A stretch of DNA of 64,000 nucleotides from Aricia agestis (GCF_905147365.1 NC_056416.1:6220001-6284000), one strand, 5' to 3'. Counted from the first letter of the stretch, positions 1-10,920 are shown. Numbers and translations: made by a program. The notes: generated by a model not told the origin, from the sequence alone.

Positions 1-1758
1 GACGTCATCATTGTTGGCCGCGACTTCGAGGACCATTTGCGAAACTTAGAACGAGTTTTCGCCAAAATAGAGGGGGCCAAGTTAAAGTTGAATCCGAAAA
101 AGTGTCGTTTATTCAGGAGTAAGGTGAACTATCTCGGCCATGTTATCTCCAGTGATGGAATTCAGACGGACCCAGAGAAACTAGAAGCAGTCCAAAATTG
201 GCCAACCCCTAAGAACAAAACCGAAGTGCGGGCATTTCTCGGCCTATGCTCCTACTACAGGCGTTTTGTTAAGGGATTCTCAGAGATAGCCAAGCCATTA
301 CATCGGCTGACAGAAGATAAACGACAGTTTATTTGGGACGAGACTTCCGAAGATTCTTTTCAGAAACTAAAGAAACATCTGTGTGAAACACCAATCCTGG
401 GGTATCCACAACCTGAAGGTCAGTTTATAGTCGACACGGACGCAAGCAACACGGCCATTGGAGGGGTGTTATCTCAAAAACAGGGTGAAAGAGAAGTTGT
501 AATTGCATATTTCAGCAAATCTTTATCTAAGCCAGAGAGAAACTACTGTGTGACAAGAAGAGAACTCTTGGCTGTCGTAAAGACGCTACAACATTTCAGC
601 AAGTATCTCATCGGCAGACAGTTTCTACTGCGAACTGATCACGCAGCCTTGAAGTGGCTACTACAATTCAAGAACCCAGAAGGCCAAGTAGCTCGATGGA
701 TAGAACAACTCCAGGAGTATGACTTCAAGACGGAACACCGCAGCGGAAAGTCGCATGGGAATGCCGACGCACTCTCACGAAGGCCGTGTTCAGAAGACTG
801 CAGACATTGTGTTAAGCAGGAATCTAATGAAGTAACATTAAAGTTAACGAAAACAAGTCCTTTGGGTCCATGGGAGAATGATGGTATGAGAGAGGCTCAA
901 GAAAGAGATGACGACCTTCGACACATCATCACATGGAAGAAACGGGATGACGTAAAGCCAATCTGGAGTGAGGTTGCACCCACTGGCGCTGTCACTAAGG
1001 CGTACTGGGCGCAATGGGACAGTCTGATTCTTCAAAACGGAATACTTTACCGGAAATGGGAGAAGACCAACGGCAGAGAGTTCCATCTTCAGATAGTTGT
1101 CCCAAGAACGAGAGTACCGGATGTTCTCCGTGAAATGCATGATGGCGTATCAGGAGGTCATCTAGGAGTAAAGAGGACGTTAACGAAAGTGCGAGAACGA
1201 TTCTACTGGTTGCATTGTCGAGACGATGTACAGGATTGGTGCCGCAAATGCACTACTTGCGCTGCAGTGAAGGGACCACAGACAAGGAGCCGTGGGAGCC
1301 TGCGCTTGTATAACGTTGGCGCACCGTGGGAACGAATAGCAGTTGACGTAGCTGGGCCATTTCCTGTAACGGAATCAGGAAACAAGTATTTCATGGTTGT
1401 CATGGATTACTTCACCAAATGGCCCGAAGTGTTCGCCATACCAAACCAGGAAGCTACAACAGTTGCTTCTAAGCTAGTCGAAGAAGTAATATCTCGCTTT
1501 GGTGTGCCTCTAGAAATCCATTCCGATCAGGGCAGGAATTTCGAATCGCAGGTCTTCCAGGAAGTGTGCAGAATTTTGGGAATGCATAAAACGAGGACCA
1601 CCGCGTACCATCCACAGTCTGATGGAATGGTTGAGAGATTTAACCAAACCCTTGAGAGGCATTTGGCGAAATTGGTAGATGACAAACAAAAGGACTGGGA
1701 CAAGTATATATACCGCTCTTCCTTCTGTCGTACCGTACCGCCGAGCATGAGAGCATAA
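1..1758 (+). pseudogene. gypsy pol: RT end, RNase H and integrase, frameshifted
   Basis: The frame is open from base 1. Bases 1-12 read D-V-I-I, which fits the second aspartate of the RT YxDD motif lying at the window edge. Numbering residues from position 37, the RT connection reaches about 100. RNase H follows with acidic residues D135 (TDAS), E176 (RREL), D201 (TDHA) and D244 (NADALSR). The integrase zinc-binding H368, H375, C405 and C408 come next, then the catalytic core with D437, D497 and E533, giving the expected DD35E spacing. All these residues are intact. The frame then leaves the integrase reading frame at a (TA)4 run at 1705-1712 and stops at 1756-1758 after about 16 unrelated residues. 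The normal frame continues in another phase, consistent with a 2-bp slippage change. Protein made from this copy would lack the integrase C-terminus. Confidence 0.92.
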
Positions 1759-1814
1759 AAGCTACCCCGGCGTATGTCAATTACGGTAGAGAACTACGAG
1801 TACCAGTAGACCTT

Positions 1815-2198
1815 TTGACAGGAGGATCACCGGAAGAACCAAAGACCGTACCAGATTATGTCTGCGATTTAAGAGAAAAGATGCGTTATATACACGCCAT
1901 GGTTCGGGAAAATGGGTTACAGTCAAGTGAGAACATGAAGATCAGATACGACCGGAAATCGAATACAAGCGGCTTCGAAGAAGGGTCACTGGTGTGGCTG
2001 CATAACCCAACTCGCCGAAAAGGCAAATCTCCAAAGTTGCAGACCAAGTGGGACGGCCCATACAAAGTGGTTACCCGATTGAATGACGTGACTTACAGGA
2101 TTCAAAAGCAACCAAGAGGGACATTCAAAGTGGTACACATAGACCGTCTGGCGCGTTACCATGGCAGTAACAATGATGCTCGGGACGAGCATCTCTAA
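1815..2198 (+). pseudogene. gypsy integrase C-terminal segment (GPY/F module)
   Basis: This is the continuation of the integrase in the shifted frame. The frame is open from about 1710; 1815 is only the first start-like codon. It carries the GPY/F-type module of gypsy integrases (W-x-GPY followed by a V-x-Y-x-I strand) and ends at the stop 2196-2198, twelve bases before the LTR. It has no start signal of its own and should be read as the displaced tail of the same pol gene. The module is known in this family to assist integrase multimerisation and target choice; here its function is presumably lost. Confidence 0.88.
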
Positions 2199-2209
2199 GA
2201 GGGGAGTAG

Positions 2210-2766
2210 TGTTACGGTACATGGTATACGGACACGTGGTGCGCAAGTACATACTCGAACCTTCTAAAAAGGTCCAATGTTTGTTTACGTGTTTACCCTT
2301 TATTTGTTAGCGTGTTTGAATTTAGACCTTATGACTGAGTCCATAAGGTCTAAATTAAATTCAACTTACTGCACTTATCGCAAGGACGGCAGTTTTATTG
2401 TGGCACATGCCCGAGCCTCCTAGAAATTTCCCACGGTTGTTTACTTGTTTACGTGAATCGGGAAATTTCTGGAATTCGTCTCGCCATATAAAAAGAGCCG
2501 CAGGCAGGCCCGGCAGGTCAGTTCGATCTGAGCGATCTTCGGGGCGATTTCGGAGTGAACACAAGTGATCAATAGTGAGTGAACCAGTGAAACCTGCGAC
2601 TTGGCTACGACCTAGGACAGTGATAGTGCTTAGTGATTGGACCTAGTGATTTGTGTTTGGACTTAGTGCTAAGTGTTGTGACCTAGTGTTTAGTGCAGTG
2701 TTAATAAAGTCTTCAAGAGAGTCACCAGGTCTTTCTCTCCAAATCCTCGAACCCTAGCACGTAACA
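2210..2766 (+). repeat. 3' LTR of the gypsy element
   Basis: The LTR begins TGTTACGG and ends GTAACA, an inverted TGTTAC/GTAACA terminus. Inside are a TATA-like CATATAAAAAG near 2485, which probably marks the promoter, and an AATAAA at 2703-2708 just before the end. Its bounds are fixed by comparison with the solo LTR at 40179-40813, which has the same termini. It is 557 bp, against 635 bp for the solo copy; most of the difference is one 83-bp segment absent here at the GGTG junction near 2238-2244. Confidence 0.9.
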
Positions 2767-2780
2767 ATACGTTCGGCTGT

Positions 2781-3118
2781 ATGTATATTTTTTTTGTATG
2801 TTCAACTATATAACTCAGCCGTTTGTGATCCGATTTTCAAAATTCTTTTTGTGTTGTATAGGGTTTAACTCGAATTTGGTACCATGTTCACAAAAGTGGT
2901 TATCTGATGATGGGATCCTGGAGGAATCGAGGGGACTCCTTGAAATTTGTATGGAAACATATAGTGATTTCAATTTTTTCTGAAGCATTCGAGGTAAATG
3001 CTACCAAAAAGTAAGATTTTGCACCAGGTTTTACCCTAGATCCGAAGGTACCCAACAGAACTTTTGAATCCCTATAGATACAGGTTCGGGGATTTCGGCG
3101 TTGTTTAAACAACTGAAA
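2781..3118 (+). repeat. Dispersed repeat family R, copy 1
   Basis: First of three copies of one repeat within 3 kb. Shared landmarks are CCGATTTTCAAAATTC, GATGATGGGATCC, AATCGAGGGAACTCC, and an end near AACTGAAAGCATA. The open frames in it are not conserved between copies, so it is non-coding. I do not know its class. Confidence 0.75.
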
Positions 3119-3233
3119 GCATAAGCCAACACATCAATTTATTTGATCATCATCATCAAAATCATATTTATGCCATGAGTCATCACATTATGACCAAATT
3201 ATTGATGCTTTTCGTGATATTTTGCATCGAAGC

Positions 3234-3552
3234 AGATGTTTTTGATGATTATTTCGCTGTTTGTGGACCGATTTTCAAAATTCTTGTGTTGTTTTATAGG
3301 ATATAATCTTGATTTTGTACGATAATTACGAAAGTGGTAAGCTGATGATGGGATCTATGAGCAATCGAGGGAAATCCTTGAAGTTTATCAAAAGACTCAT
3401 AGTGGTTAAAATATTGTTTCTAGTAACTTAAACATATGTTACGAATAAGAGAAAGTTCATACGAAGGTGTCTCTTGGTCCAAACGCACTGAACAGAACTC
3501 CTGAACCTTTAAAGATAAAAGTTTTTAAAATGCAGCATCGCTTGGATAACTG
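3234..3552 (+). repeat. Dispersed repeat family R, copy 2 (diverged)
   Basis: Same landmarks as copy 1 in the same order (CCGATTTTCAAAATTCTT, GATGATGGGATC, AATCGAGGGAA), but more diverged, with several internal changes. It lies about 115 bp after copy 1 in the same orientation. Confidence 0.65.
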
Positions 3553-3660
3553 CAAGCATTTACCACAATTTCGCTTACAGTAACATAATGTGAATAGTTA
3601 ACATTCGTAATGGTTATTTACGCATAAAGCCTTATCTTGTAGATAACTAAAAAGAGTGAA

Positions 3661-4058
3661 ATTATTATTTTTAACAAAAAATTAAAACCGACTTCCAAGG
3701 TAAAAACAATAATAATATGAACTAAAAAGTATTAAATAACTCTTACTCTATAATAGTGCCTTTTTCAGAATTCGTCTAAATCTCAACTATTTCTGTACAT
3801 ACTACAGTCTTCATTACTTTGAAGTCGGTACCAGTCCCAAAAGCTTCAGATATTAGGACATTGACTGAACTCACGATAAAATTAGCTGGTACCGACTTCA
3901 AATAATGAAGACTGTAGTATGTACAGAAATAGTTGAGATTTAGACGAATTCTGAAAAAGGTACTATTATAGAGTAAGAGTTATTTAATACGTTTTAGTTC
4001 ATATTATTATTGTTTTTACCTTGGAAGTCGGTTTTAATTTTTTGTTAAAAATAATAAT
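3661..4058. mobile_element. Long foldback MITE, copy 1
   Basis: Two arms of about 174 bp (3661-3834 and 3886-4058) are almost perfect inverted copies around a 51-bp loop; I count only about three arm mismatches. The outer arms carry AAAACCGACTTCC / GGAAGTCGGTTTT. The 17 bp to the left (TAACTAAAAAGAGTGAA) also precede the second copy at 8705, so the element or its target extends slightly there. No coding capacity. See the finding on mirrored differences. Confidence 0.9.
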
Positions 4059-4671
4059 GTTCGCAATAGCTGCTCTAGTACGTAGTACTTACTACCTCAG
4101 TGCCCGCATCCTATCATTTCATACAATATGTTTTCCTGTCATGCGGGCAACGCGCGCGGCCAGGAGCGTGTTGTCACCCGCATGCAGACCAAATCCGCAC
4201 ACGCATGACAAGAAAAGCGCCCTTTTCTTTGTTGAGCGAGTTAGGTTTACGGGCACAGCTGAACTACCCTATAAAGAACGCAGGAAATAAAGAATCTACC
4301 TTTACATAGCATACATTTCGAATTTTAGGGGCTTTTTTGAAAGATGAAAAAGGTGGATAGGTAATATTGACAAAAAATACTCTTTATTATGAAATTTAAG
4401 TACCCATTCCATCTAAGTAACTTATAAGCACAAACTCACTGATACGCGCCAAAACTCATAGGCTACAAAATTGACTTGTCTGTGTCGGATACGTTGACGT
4501 TACGATACGTTTCATAGACACTATTTTCCTTAGTCTATGTAGACACGCATCTCTACGCGTCGCGTTGCGGTCTGAATTGACCCTAATAGCTGTCCAGTGT
4601 TTGAATATGGCGACTATTTACGAGATATCAAAATCAGTTCAGCGGACACTTTCATATATTGATATTATTAT
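4059..4671. other. No recognised gene or repeat
   Basis: Low-complexity-free, intron-like DNA. 4130-4290 is somewhat richer in G+C and has a TATAAAG-like site near 4270, but nothing identifies a promoter. A terminus seen in the small MITE at 51575 (TGAATTGACCCT) also occurs near 4573-4584. Confidence 0.4.
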
Positions 4672-5173
4672 TATAGTTTGTGCGTTCTAAGATGATATGG
4701 ATGACAGTTTTCATGTTCCTTGCTACGGGTTTTTTACAAGAAGACAAAAAAAATCAAAATGTTATAAATTATATTCCATCTATAAAAACGAATGTTTCCT
4801 ATAATTGTAAATGAATAAAAATAAAAAGGATGCTAAATGCTAACTTATTAATAAAAATTATAAATATTAACTGTGAAATAGGAGTATAAAATTATTGTTA
4901 CGAAAACATTTGAAAAATGTCATATGCATGAAACGGAACTTATGTCAATAGAGATTGACTCGGTTGAATCGAAATCAAATCGATAAAAAAGGGCGGCCAT
5001 CTTAAATGGCCGGCACCACTGAAATGTCAGTACGAAATCGATAATTTCGATTGCAATTCCTTTACGAAGTGATTCGATATTTTTAAATTATCGATTAATT
5101 TTTGTTAGGTAACTTCCCTACTATTGTCAATTTTAATGTGTCACGCATATCATCATAAAACGCACAAACTATA
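4672..5173. mobile_element. MITE with about 34-bp terminal inverted repeats
   Basis: The termini TATAGTTTGTGCGTT (left) and AACGCACAAACTATA (right) are inverted, and the match extends through about 34 bp with a few mismatches. The interior of about 430 bp is AT-rich and non-coding. The ends fit a TA-target (Tc1/mariner-like) element, but the duplication cannot be separated from the TATA-like terminus. Confidence 0.7.
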
Positions 5174-5410
5174 GTGTAGATGAGATAGGCGTTTCTCAAC
5201 AATCAGACGTGTTTAGGCCTTTCATAAATCATATGGCCTTTCGTTATTATCATAACCTTCTGTGTTCTTATCGCTTAGTTCAAATACATATTATATGTAA
5301 CAAAGACTAGATATTATTTTTGTGTTATCTACTAATTTACTAAATAAAAAGTATATTTTATATGTATTTTATTTATAATTGTGTATAAGTTTACCAATCT
5401 TTACTTCAGA

Positions 5411-5477
5411 AGCGTAGCGTGCCTAGGTGGGGCCCCGCTTAGTTAATACGGCAGATACAGCGGTAGCTACGCCCCTG
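5411..5477. repeat. Small MITE-like remnant
   Basis: AGCGTAGCGTGCC on the left and GGTAGCTACGCCCCTG on the right resemble inverted ends of an hAT-type MITE. It is only about 67 bp, so this is tentative. Confidence 0.35.
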
Positions 5478-5544
5478 CAATACTTTTTTAATTAATTTTT
5501 TTAATTACAAGTGTGCTAATTAGTAACAAAAATGATTTTTCTTT

Positions 5545-5894
5545 TTAACCGACTTCCAAAAAGTTTTTTTTTTTTTATGTTCAACGATTTTCGAAAGTTT
5601 TGTTTTGTTGTATTAGGTTTCACTCCAATTTGGTACCATGTTCACAAAAGTGGTGACCTGATGATGGGATCCATGAGTAATCGAGGGAACTCCTCGAAAT
5701 TTATATGGAAACATATGGTGATTTTGGTTTTATGAGAAGCATCCTAATCATATGCTACCAAAACGCAAGATTTCGCAACGAGGTATAGGTACTATGGTTC
5801 CGAAGATACTAAGAGAACTCCGGATTCCTTATATTAGATACAAGTTTAGGGGTTTCGGCGCTGTTTTAAGAACTGAAAGCATATGCTCCTATGC
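5545..5894 (+). repeat. Dispersed repeat family R, copy 3
   Basis: Begins TTAACCGACTTCC followed by a T run, then the same landmarks as the 2781 copy: GGTACCATGTTCACAAAAG, GATGATGGGATCC, AATCGAGGGAACTCC, ending AACTGAAAGCATATG. The ACCGACTTCC head is shared with the foldbacks at 3661 and 8705 and with the repeat at 59088. A CAT trinucleotide microsatellite follows at 5905-5927. Confidence 0.75.
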
Positions 5895-6244
5895 AAATTA
5901 CATTCATCATCATCATCATCATCATTACCACCACAGGGTCACCAATGTCACCAAAATTGAACATAACAAATTCAACCTTAACTGCAGAGCGTAAGGCACA
6001 CATTTGACATTACTTCTGAGAAGTAAGTTGCTTCGATAATAGGCGGCCGAGCCACAGCGGCCAGGCCGCGGCTGCCATCGAGATCGTCATAGATACCTTA
6101 ATATGCAACCACCATAGACCACGCGCACCAGCATAGCTAGCACAAGCACGTAGACAAACGAAAGAAACTAAATTTTGACAGTTTTACCGGAAAAACATTG
6201 GAGTAAAAGTTTCTTTCGTATCTCGATATCTTTCGCTTTTGAAA

Positions 6245-6512
6245 ATGGCACTTGGCTATAAAACCATGGCCAGTGTCGAGTAAATGGCGGCAAATTAAAA
6301 AAATCTATGTATAGCAACCCTGTCTATAGCCGGAATTATAGTTTTGATCTACAAACTACGAATAATAAAGTTCCTTAGTTTTTATTAAGTATTCGTATTT
6401 CGTAGATCAAAACTATAATTCCGGCTAAAGACAAGGTTGCTACACGTCGATTTTTTTAATTTGCCGCTATTTACTCGACACTGGCCATGGTTTTATAGCC
6501 GAGGTGCCATAA
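6245..6512. mobile_element. Foldback MITE, about 120-bp arms
   Basis: ATGGCACTTGGCTATAAAAC at the left is matched in inverse by GTTTTATAGCCGAGGTGCCAT at the right, and the pairing continues to the centre near 6364-6390 with few mismatches. Non-coding. The TATAAAA in the arm is present on both strands, so it is not evidence of a promoter. Confidence 0.8.
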
Positions 6513-6701
6513 TTAAAAAAAAGAACCAAGAAACTAAGGGTATGCGCGCACGGGCAACTTAGTTGCTCGGCGATTTATTTGTCTTATTTTATCGATTTAA
6601 GTGCGCGCACGTAGCGACGCAACTCTGGGCAACTTTTTCGTTGCCCAGAGCCCGCGACGCAACTGTCTCCTTCCCTATTAGTTTCTATGCAGCTATATAT
6701 A

Positions 6702-7157
<456 letters not shown>

Positions 7158-7369
7158 TTTTTTCCGGCCCCTCACTTGGGACCTCTTGTTCCCCCTTCAG
7201 GAAGAAGGGACAATTATTTGCCTGACTTAGATTATTACAATTTCGAAAATTTTTATGAATTATTTACTTATAATTTTTTCTGTACATTTGTATCCTTATA
7301 TCTGTTTACATTAACTTGCATTTATTATTATTGTTATTTAAATATTTGAGATGTTATTATGATCAGTTT

Positions 7370-8010
7370 AAAAAAATATTGAGCAGTTATTTATTTTTTT
7401 GGCGGTTGATTAATTATTGCGACTGTAAAACATGGACAGTAATAAAAAAATAATTGAGCAGTCCAATAACTGAATGAGCGGCAAAAATGATGGAATGAGC
7501 GGTTCGATAAATGAATGAGCGGTAAAAATGATGGAATGAGCGGTTCGATAACGTCTTAACAGAAGGCCTACTTAACCACGGATACCGTAGCGGGGGGACG
7601 GGGGGGCGCAGCCAAAACAAAAACAAATACAATCCAGAAAGTCCAAGAGTAGTTAGGTTAGGTTAGAACTTAGACCACAACACAGAGGGAGCCGAGCGAG
7701 CGAAGCGAGCGTGCTGCGGCAGCAGCCGGCGACCGTCTTACTTTCGCTTTATAATGGTACGGATCCCTCCATGGGCGAGTTCAACTCGCATTTGGCCGAT
7801 ATTATTATATTTTACCGCCTCATTGTTTAAAGAACTGCTTAGAATGATATTTCTTACTGACAAATTCCGATTCGTTACTGCCCACACGTAACCGCTCATT
7901 CATTAATTTTTACCGCTCATTTAATTATTTTACTGTTCAATAATGTTTTCAATGATCCATTTCATTATTTTTTACAACTCATTTTTGTTTACTTTACTGC
8001 TTAGTTTTAA
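7370..8010. repeat. Clustered GAGCGG-motif repeats around a GC-rich core
   Basis: The left block (7380-7555) repeats ATGAGCGG every few tens of bases, including two nearly identical units of about 49 bp. The right block (7880-7990) has the same motif inverted (CCGCTCAT). Between them lies a GC-rich core (7560-7800) with GGGGGGACGGGGGGGCGC, a short TTAGG-like run near 7655, and a fragment in minus orientation of the repeat family found at 28602. The class is unknown. Confidence 0.55.
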
Positions 8011-8024
8011 CTGCTAAACTAGTT

Positions 8025-8357
8025 TTTTTTTTTAATGAAATAAGGGGGCAAACGAGCAAACAGGTCACCTGATAGAAAGCAACTTCCGTCACCCATGGAC
8101 ACTCGCAGCATCAGAAGAGCTGCAGGTGCGTTGCCGGCCTTTTAAGGGGTAATAGGGGAGGGTACGGAAGGGAATAGGGGAGGGTACGGAAGGAAATAGG
8201 GGAGGGTAGGGAAAGGAAAAGGGTAGGGGATTGGGCCTCCGGTAAACTCACTCACTCGGCGAAACACAGCGGAAGCGCTGTTTCACGCCGGTTTTCTGTG
8301 AGGACGTGGTATTTCTCCGGTCGAGCCGGCCCACTCGTGCCGTAGCATGGCTCTCCC
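8025..8357 (-). mobile_element. SINE-like element (family S2), minus orientation
   Basis: Read on the minus strand it starts GTGGGAGAGCCATG, has a B-box-like GGCTCGACCGG, a variable CCCTA/CCCTT-rich middle, and ends CCCCCTTATTTCATT plus an A-rich tail. ACTAGTT occurs next to both ends (8018-8024 and 8358-8364), a likely target duplication. Other copies are at 33696, 38232 and 45994, with fragments at 15466, 31617 and 41200. Confidence 0.85.
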
Positions 8358-8476
8358 ACTAGTTATTCAACGTGCCATTTATAATTTTTAACTTACCAAA
8401 ACTGCAATTTACAACTGCCCCTTTAAATAAGTGCCTTATAATATTAATATTTAATATAACAAATAAGTACATCTTC

Positions 8477-8545
8477 TTATCTTTCTCGTGTCACAATGTT
8501 AGTTACCTTACTCCTCCGAAACGGTTTTACTGATTAATGATTATA
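8477..8545 (+). repeat. Helitron family D 5' fragment
   Basis: CTCGTGTCACAATGTTAG and CTCCTCCGAAACGG match the 5' part of the Helitron at 46801-47375. Only this short piece is present. Confidence 0.5.
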
Positions 8546-8704
8546 CTCCTATTAATCCTTCGATCGTGGATTCTTGGAAACCTATTGTTATTCTATTGTG
8601 TCTCGCTCACCGGTGAGCTTGTAATAAGATACGTAGAATAATATACAGGTGTATTTTTCTACGTATAGTACGCGATAGTTTACTAGGTAACTAAAAAGAG
8701 TGAA

Positions 8705-9120
8705 ATTATTATTTTTAACAAAAAATTAAAACCGACTTCTAAGGTAAAAACAATAATAACATCCTTTAAATAATATGAACTAAAAAGTATTAAATAATTT
8801 TTCCTATCTAATAGTGCCTTTTTCCGAATTCAGCTAAAACTCAACTATTTCTGTACTCAATCTTCATAGTTTTGAAGTCGGTGCCAGTTAAAAAAGTTTC
8901 AAATATTCTGGCAGACTGAAGATTCAGCTAACTATATCTGGCACCGACTTCAAAATGATGAAGATTGAGTACAGAAATAGTTGAGTTTTAGCCGAATTCG
9001 GAAAAAGGCACTATTAGATAGGAAAAATTATTTAATACTTTTTAGTTCATATTATTTAAAGGATGTTATTATTGTTTTTACCTTGGAAGTCGGTTTTAAT
9101 TTTTTGTTAAAAATAGTAAT
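8705..9120. mobile_element. Long foldback MITE, copy 2
   Basis: Arms of about 183 bp (8705-8887, 8938-9120) are near-perfect inverted copies around a 50-bp loop. Same family as 3661-4058. A 14-bp block (about CATCCTTTAAATAA) occurs in both arms here and in neither arm of the other copy. Confidence 0.9.
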
Positions 9121-9243
9121 CATCGAATAGGCTCCGAATCGATTTTGATAAAATTTGTCCCAGACATAGAGTCGACGGGGAAGGCCTCTTTTTATTACGC
9201 ACGTGACAGTTTTTGTCGGATTTCCTTTTTAAATGCTGCTGCA

Positions 9244-9390
9244 GCAATGTTTTTCAAACTCTGGGTTGCGACCCCCTGGGGGGTCGCGAGGCTTCTCTAG
9301 CTTCTTCGCTCTGGCCAAGAAGCTACAGAAGCCTTTGGGTCCTCTGGGTCGAGAGAACAATTTCATAGTAGAAGATCCGAACTTAAATCG
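9244..9390. repeat. hAT-like repeat fragment
   Basis: GTTTTTCAAACTCTGGG followed by a short palindrome GCGACCCCCTGGGGGGTCGC resembles the end of hAT-type MITEs. The other terminus was not found, so the bounds are approximate. Confidence 0.4.
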
Positions 9391-9437
9391 ACCTTCGCCG
9401 AGCTGATCCGTTTGTTTCTGATATCTATGGAACTAGA

Positions 9438-9469
9438 GTATTAACACTTAGTTTTGTTACACCCTGCAT
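9438..9469. repeat. Family T MITE terminal fragment
   Basis: AACACTTAGTTTTGTTACACC is the right terminus of the MITE seen whole at 6702-6959; only about 30 bp remain. Confidence 0.6.
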
Positions 9470-9489
9470 GTATAATAATTAGGATTAAT

Positions 9490-9808
9490 TTGTAAAAAGT
9501 CGGTCCTGCGCCTGCTGGCCGATTCTGTATCGTACATTTGTCAGTTAATAACTGAGTTAAGTAACGAAACGGAGGAGTGAGTAAGGGAAAGTGCCACTTT
9601 TTGTATTCACTTGCATGTGATTAACTCACAAATGTACGATACAGAATCGGCCAGCTGATCTCTCGCCAGTCGTTGGTATCGGTCTTTCGTCCCACTGGTC
9701 TATGAGAGTAAAGGAATAGAGTGCTCTTGTGTAATGCGCACACATTTGGGCACTGAAAAATGACACCTACCGTCACCGAATCGTTGTGGTGGTTATTATT
9801 ATAATAGA
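9490..9808 (+). mobile_element. tRNA-SINE (family S1), 5'-truncated and interrupted
   Basis: Runs in plus orientation from AAAAAGTCGGTCCTGCGCC to the ACCGTCACCGA region and an ATTATTATAATAG tail. It matches the body of the SINEs at 16432, 38975 and 53777, which lie in the opposite orientation. The tRNA-like head is missing. It is split by the MITE at 9515-9654. Confidence 0.8.
9515..9654. mobile_element. 140-bp MITE nested in the SINE
   Basis: The 27-bp terminal inverted repeats begin CTGGCCGATTCTGTATCG and end CGATACAGAATCGGCCAG and are perfect as far as I can compare. CTG flanks both sides (9512-9514 and 9655-9657), a probable 3-bp target duplication, because uninterrupted SINE copies have only one CTG there. 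No coding capacity. Confidence 0.85.
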
Positions 9809-9924
9809 ATAAAAAATATTTCATTTGATTAGGCTCGCAACGCAGTTTTAACACCTATAATATTGCAACTGCTCCGAACTTTAGGTAATGGTTTTGTTCT
9901 ACTAATCTACGAGCTATCTACTAA

Positions 9925-10058
9925 GGGCCTGTTTCACCACTTTCTGATAAAGTGCCGAATAGGCTATTCACAACTTTTTTGACAGATTCACCATACTTCA
10001 TCTGTCAAGTTAAGTGGTGGATAGCCTATTCGGCACTTATCAGGAAGTGATGAAGCCC
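9925..10058. mobile_element. MITE with TAA target duplication
   Basis: The ends GGGCCTGTTTCACCACTT and AAGTGATGAAGCCC frame inverted arms including GTGCCGAATAGGCTAT. TAA flanks both sides (9922-9924, 10059-10061). A 3-bp TWA duplication is typical of PIF/Harbinger-type elements. The same GGGCCT start is seen at 52746. Confidence 0.8.
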
Positions 10059-10239
10059 TAACTCTATTAAGTACACAAAGAACATTCCGTTTTTTCATAC
10101 AAAATAGTTATTTAGGGTTACTGACCCTCAGCTCTTCATTACCAGACTACACAAAAATCTGAACCTGAAAGGTAAACAAACAATGAGATTATAATTAAAT
10201 AGGTCTGTTATTAGGTTATTTTAATTAACATTACACAAT

Positions 10240-10560
10240 ATTTCTTTTCAATTTTGATTTTGTGGTAACAAAATCCCGATGTTGCAAAAAATTGAAAATG
10301 GAGTAATACTAGTGGAGTACACTAATGTAAGTGTAATGAACTTATCAGGCTCTGGGCTTGGCCGGGGCGCTACGAGCTCCCCAGGGTTGGTAACACCACC
10401 GCTTTTCTTCTCGCAATCGTATGGAATTGACCCGAGATTTTCCATTTTTCCGGCGGCCCTGCGCCAAAAGGTGCTCCGCGCAGACGCTACGACGGAGGCT
10501 GGCAGTATCCCGCGAACCGCCGTCGACTCCACACGTCGACTCGCTCGAGATTAACACAAA
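10240..10560. other. GC-richer patch of unknown nature
   Basis: Open frames of 70-94 codons exist on both strands (10279-10554 plus, 10248-10532 and 10345-10557 minus), but none has a recognisable domain and they overlap. The composition differs from the AT-rich surroundings. A GTAAGT at 10327 could be a donor after a short ATG frame beginning at 10279, but it would be phase 0, unlike the candidate first exons further right. It could be an exon, a promoter or an old transposon piece. Confidence 0.3.
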
Positions 10561-10920
10561 AATTTACAAAAAACAAAGTAATTAATTACCTAAATCGCGT
10601 GTTTATATACTGTAGGTTGTTGTGGATTTTTTTCTGGATTTTTGTCTGTCACGGAGGCATAGGGCGGGTCTACGGGAGGCTGCGCGCATCTCCTGAAACT
10701 AACGCTTGTGCGCCCTTTATTTGAACACGTAAATGTATACCCGTATATTTTATAGTGAGAACATGATTTATAACTTGTACCTTAGGTTTTATTGCATTTA
10801 TTTATACTTACTATAGTTAAGTGAGGTTCTGATAGGAAATAAGGCTTTTGTGTAAAAACTAAAAACGTAAAATTGGAAAGATCGGATACGTAATATTTCT
10901 TTATGACTACATAAATATTA

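Larger units (their letters stand above)
1..2766 (+). mobile_element. Ty3/gypsy LTR retrotransposon, 3' part
   Basis: The 5' end of the element lies outside the window. What is present, in order, is the end of reverse transcriptase, RNase H, integrase, a short purine-rich tract (about 2199-2209) and one LTR (2210-2766). The order RT-RNaseH-IN is diagnostic of Ty3/gypsy rather than copia or BEL. There is no open frame between the integrase stop at 2198 and the LTR, so no envelope gene is visible. The coding part is interrupted by a frame change in a TA run (1705-1712), so this copy is probably inactive. A solo LTR of the same family lies at 40179-40813 on the other strand. Confidence 0.93.

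Noticed and set aside
5752..5994. Histidine-rich small protein
   Set aside because: The histidines come from a CAT microsatellite following repeat family R.
7650..7675. Telomeric TTAGG array
   Set aside because: Only about three units inside an interspersed repeat; not a telomere or an interstitial array of note.
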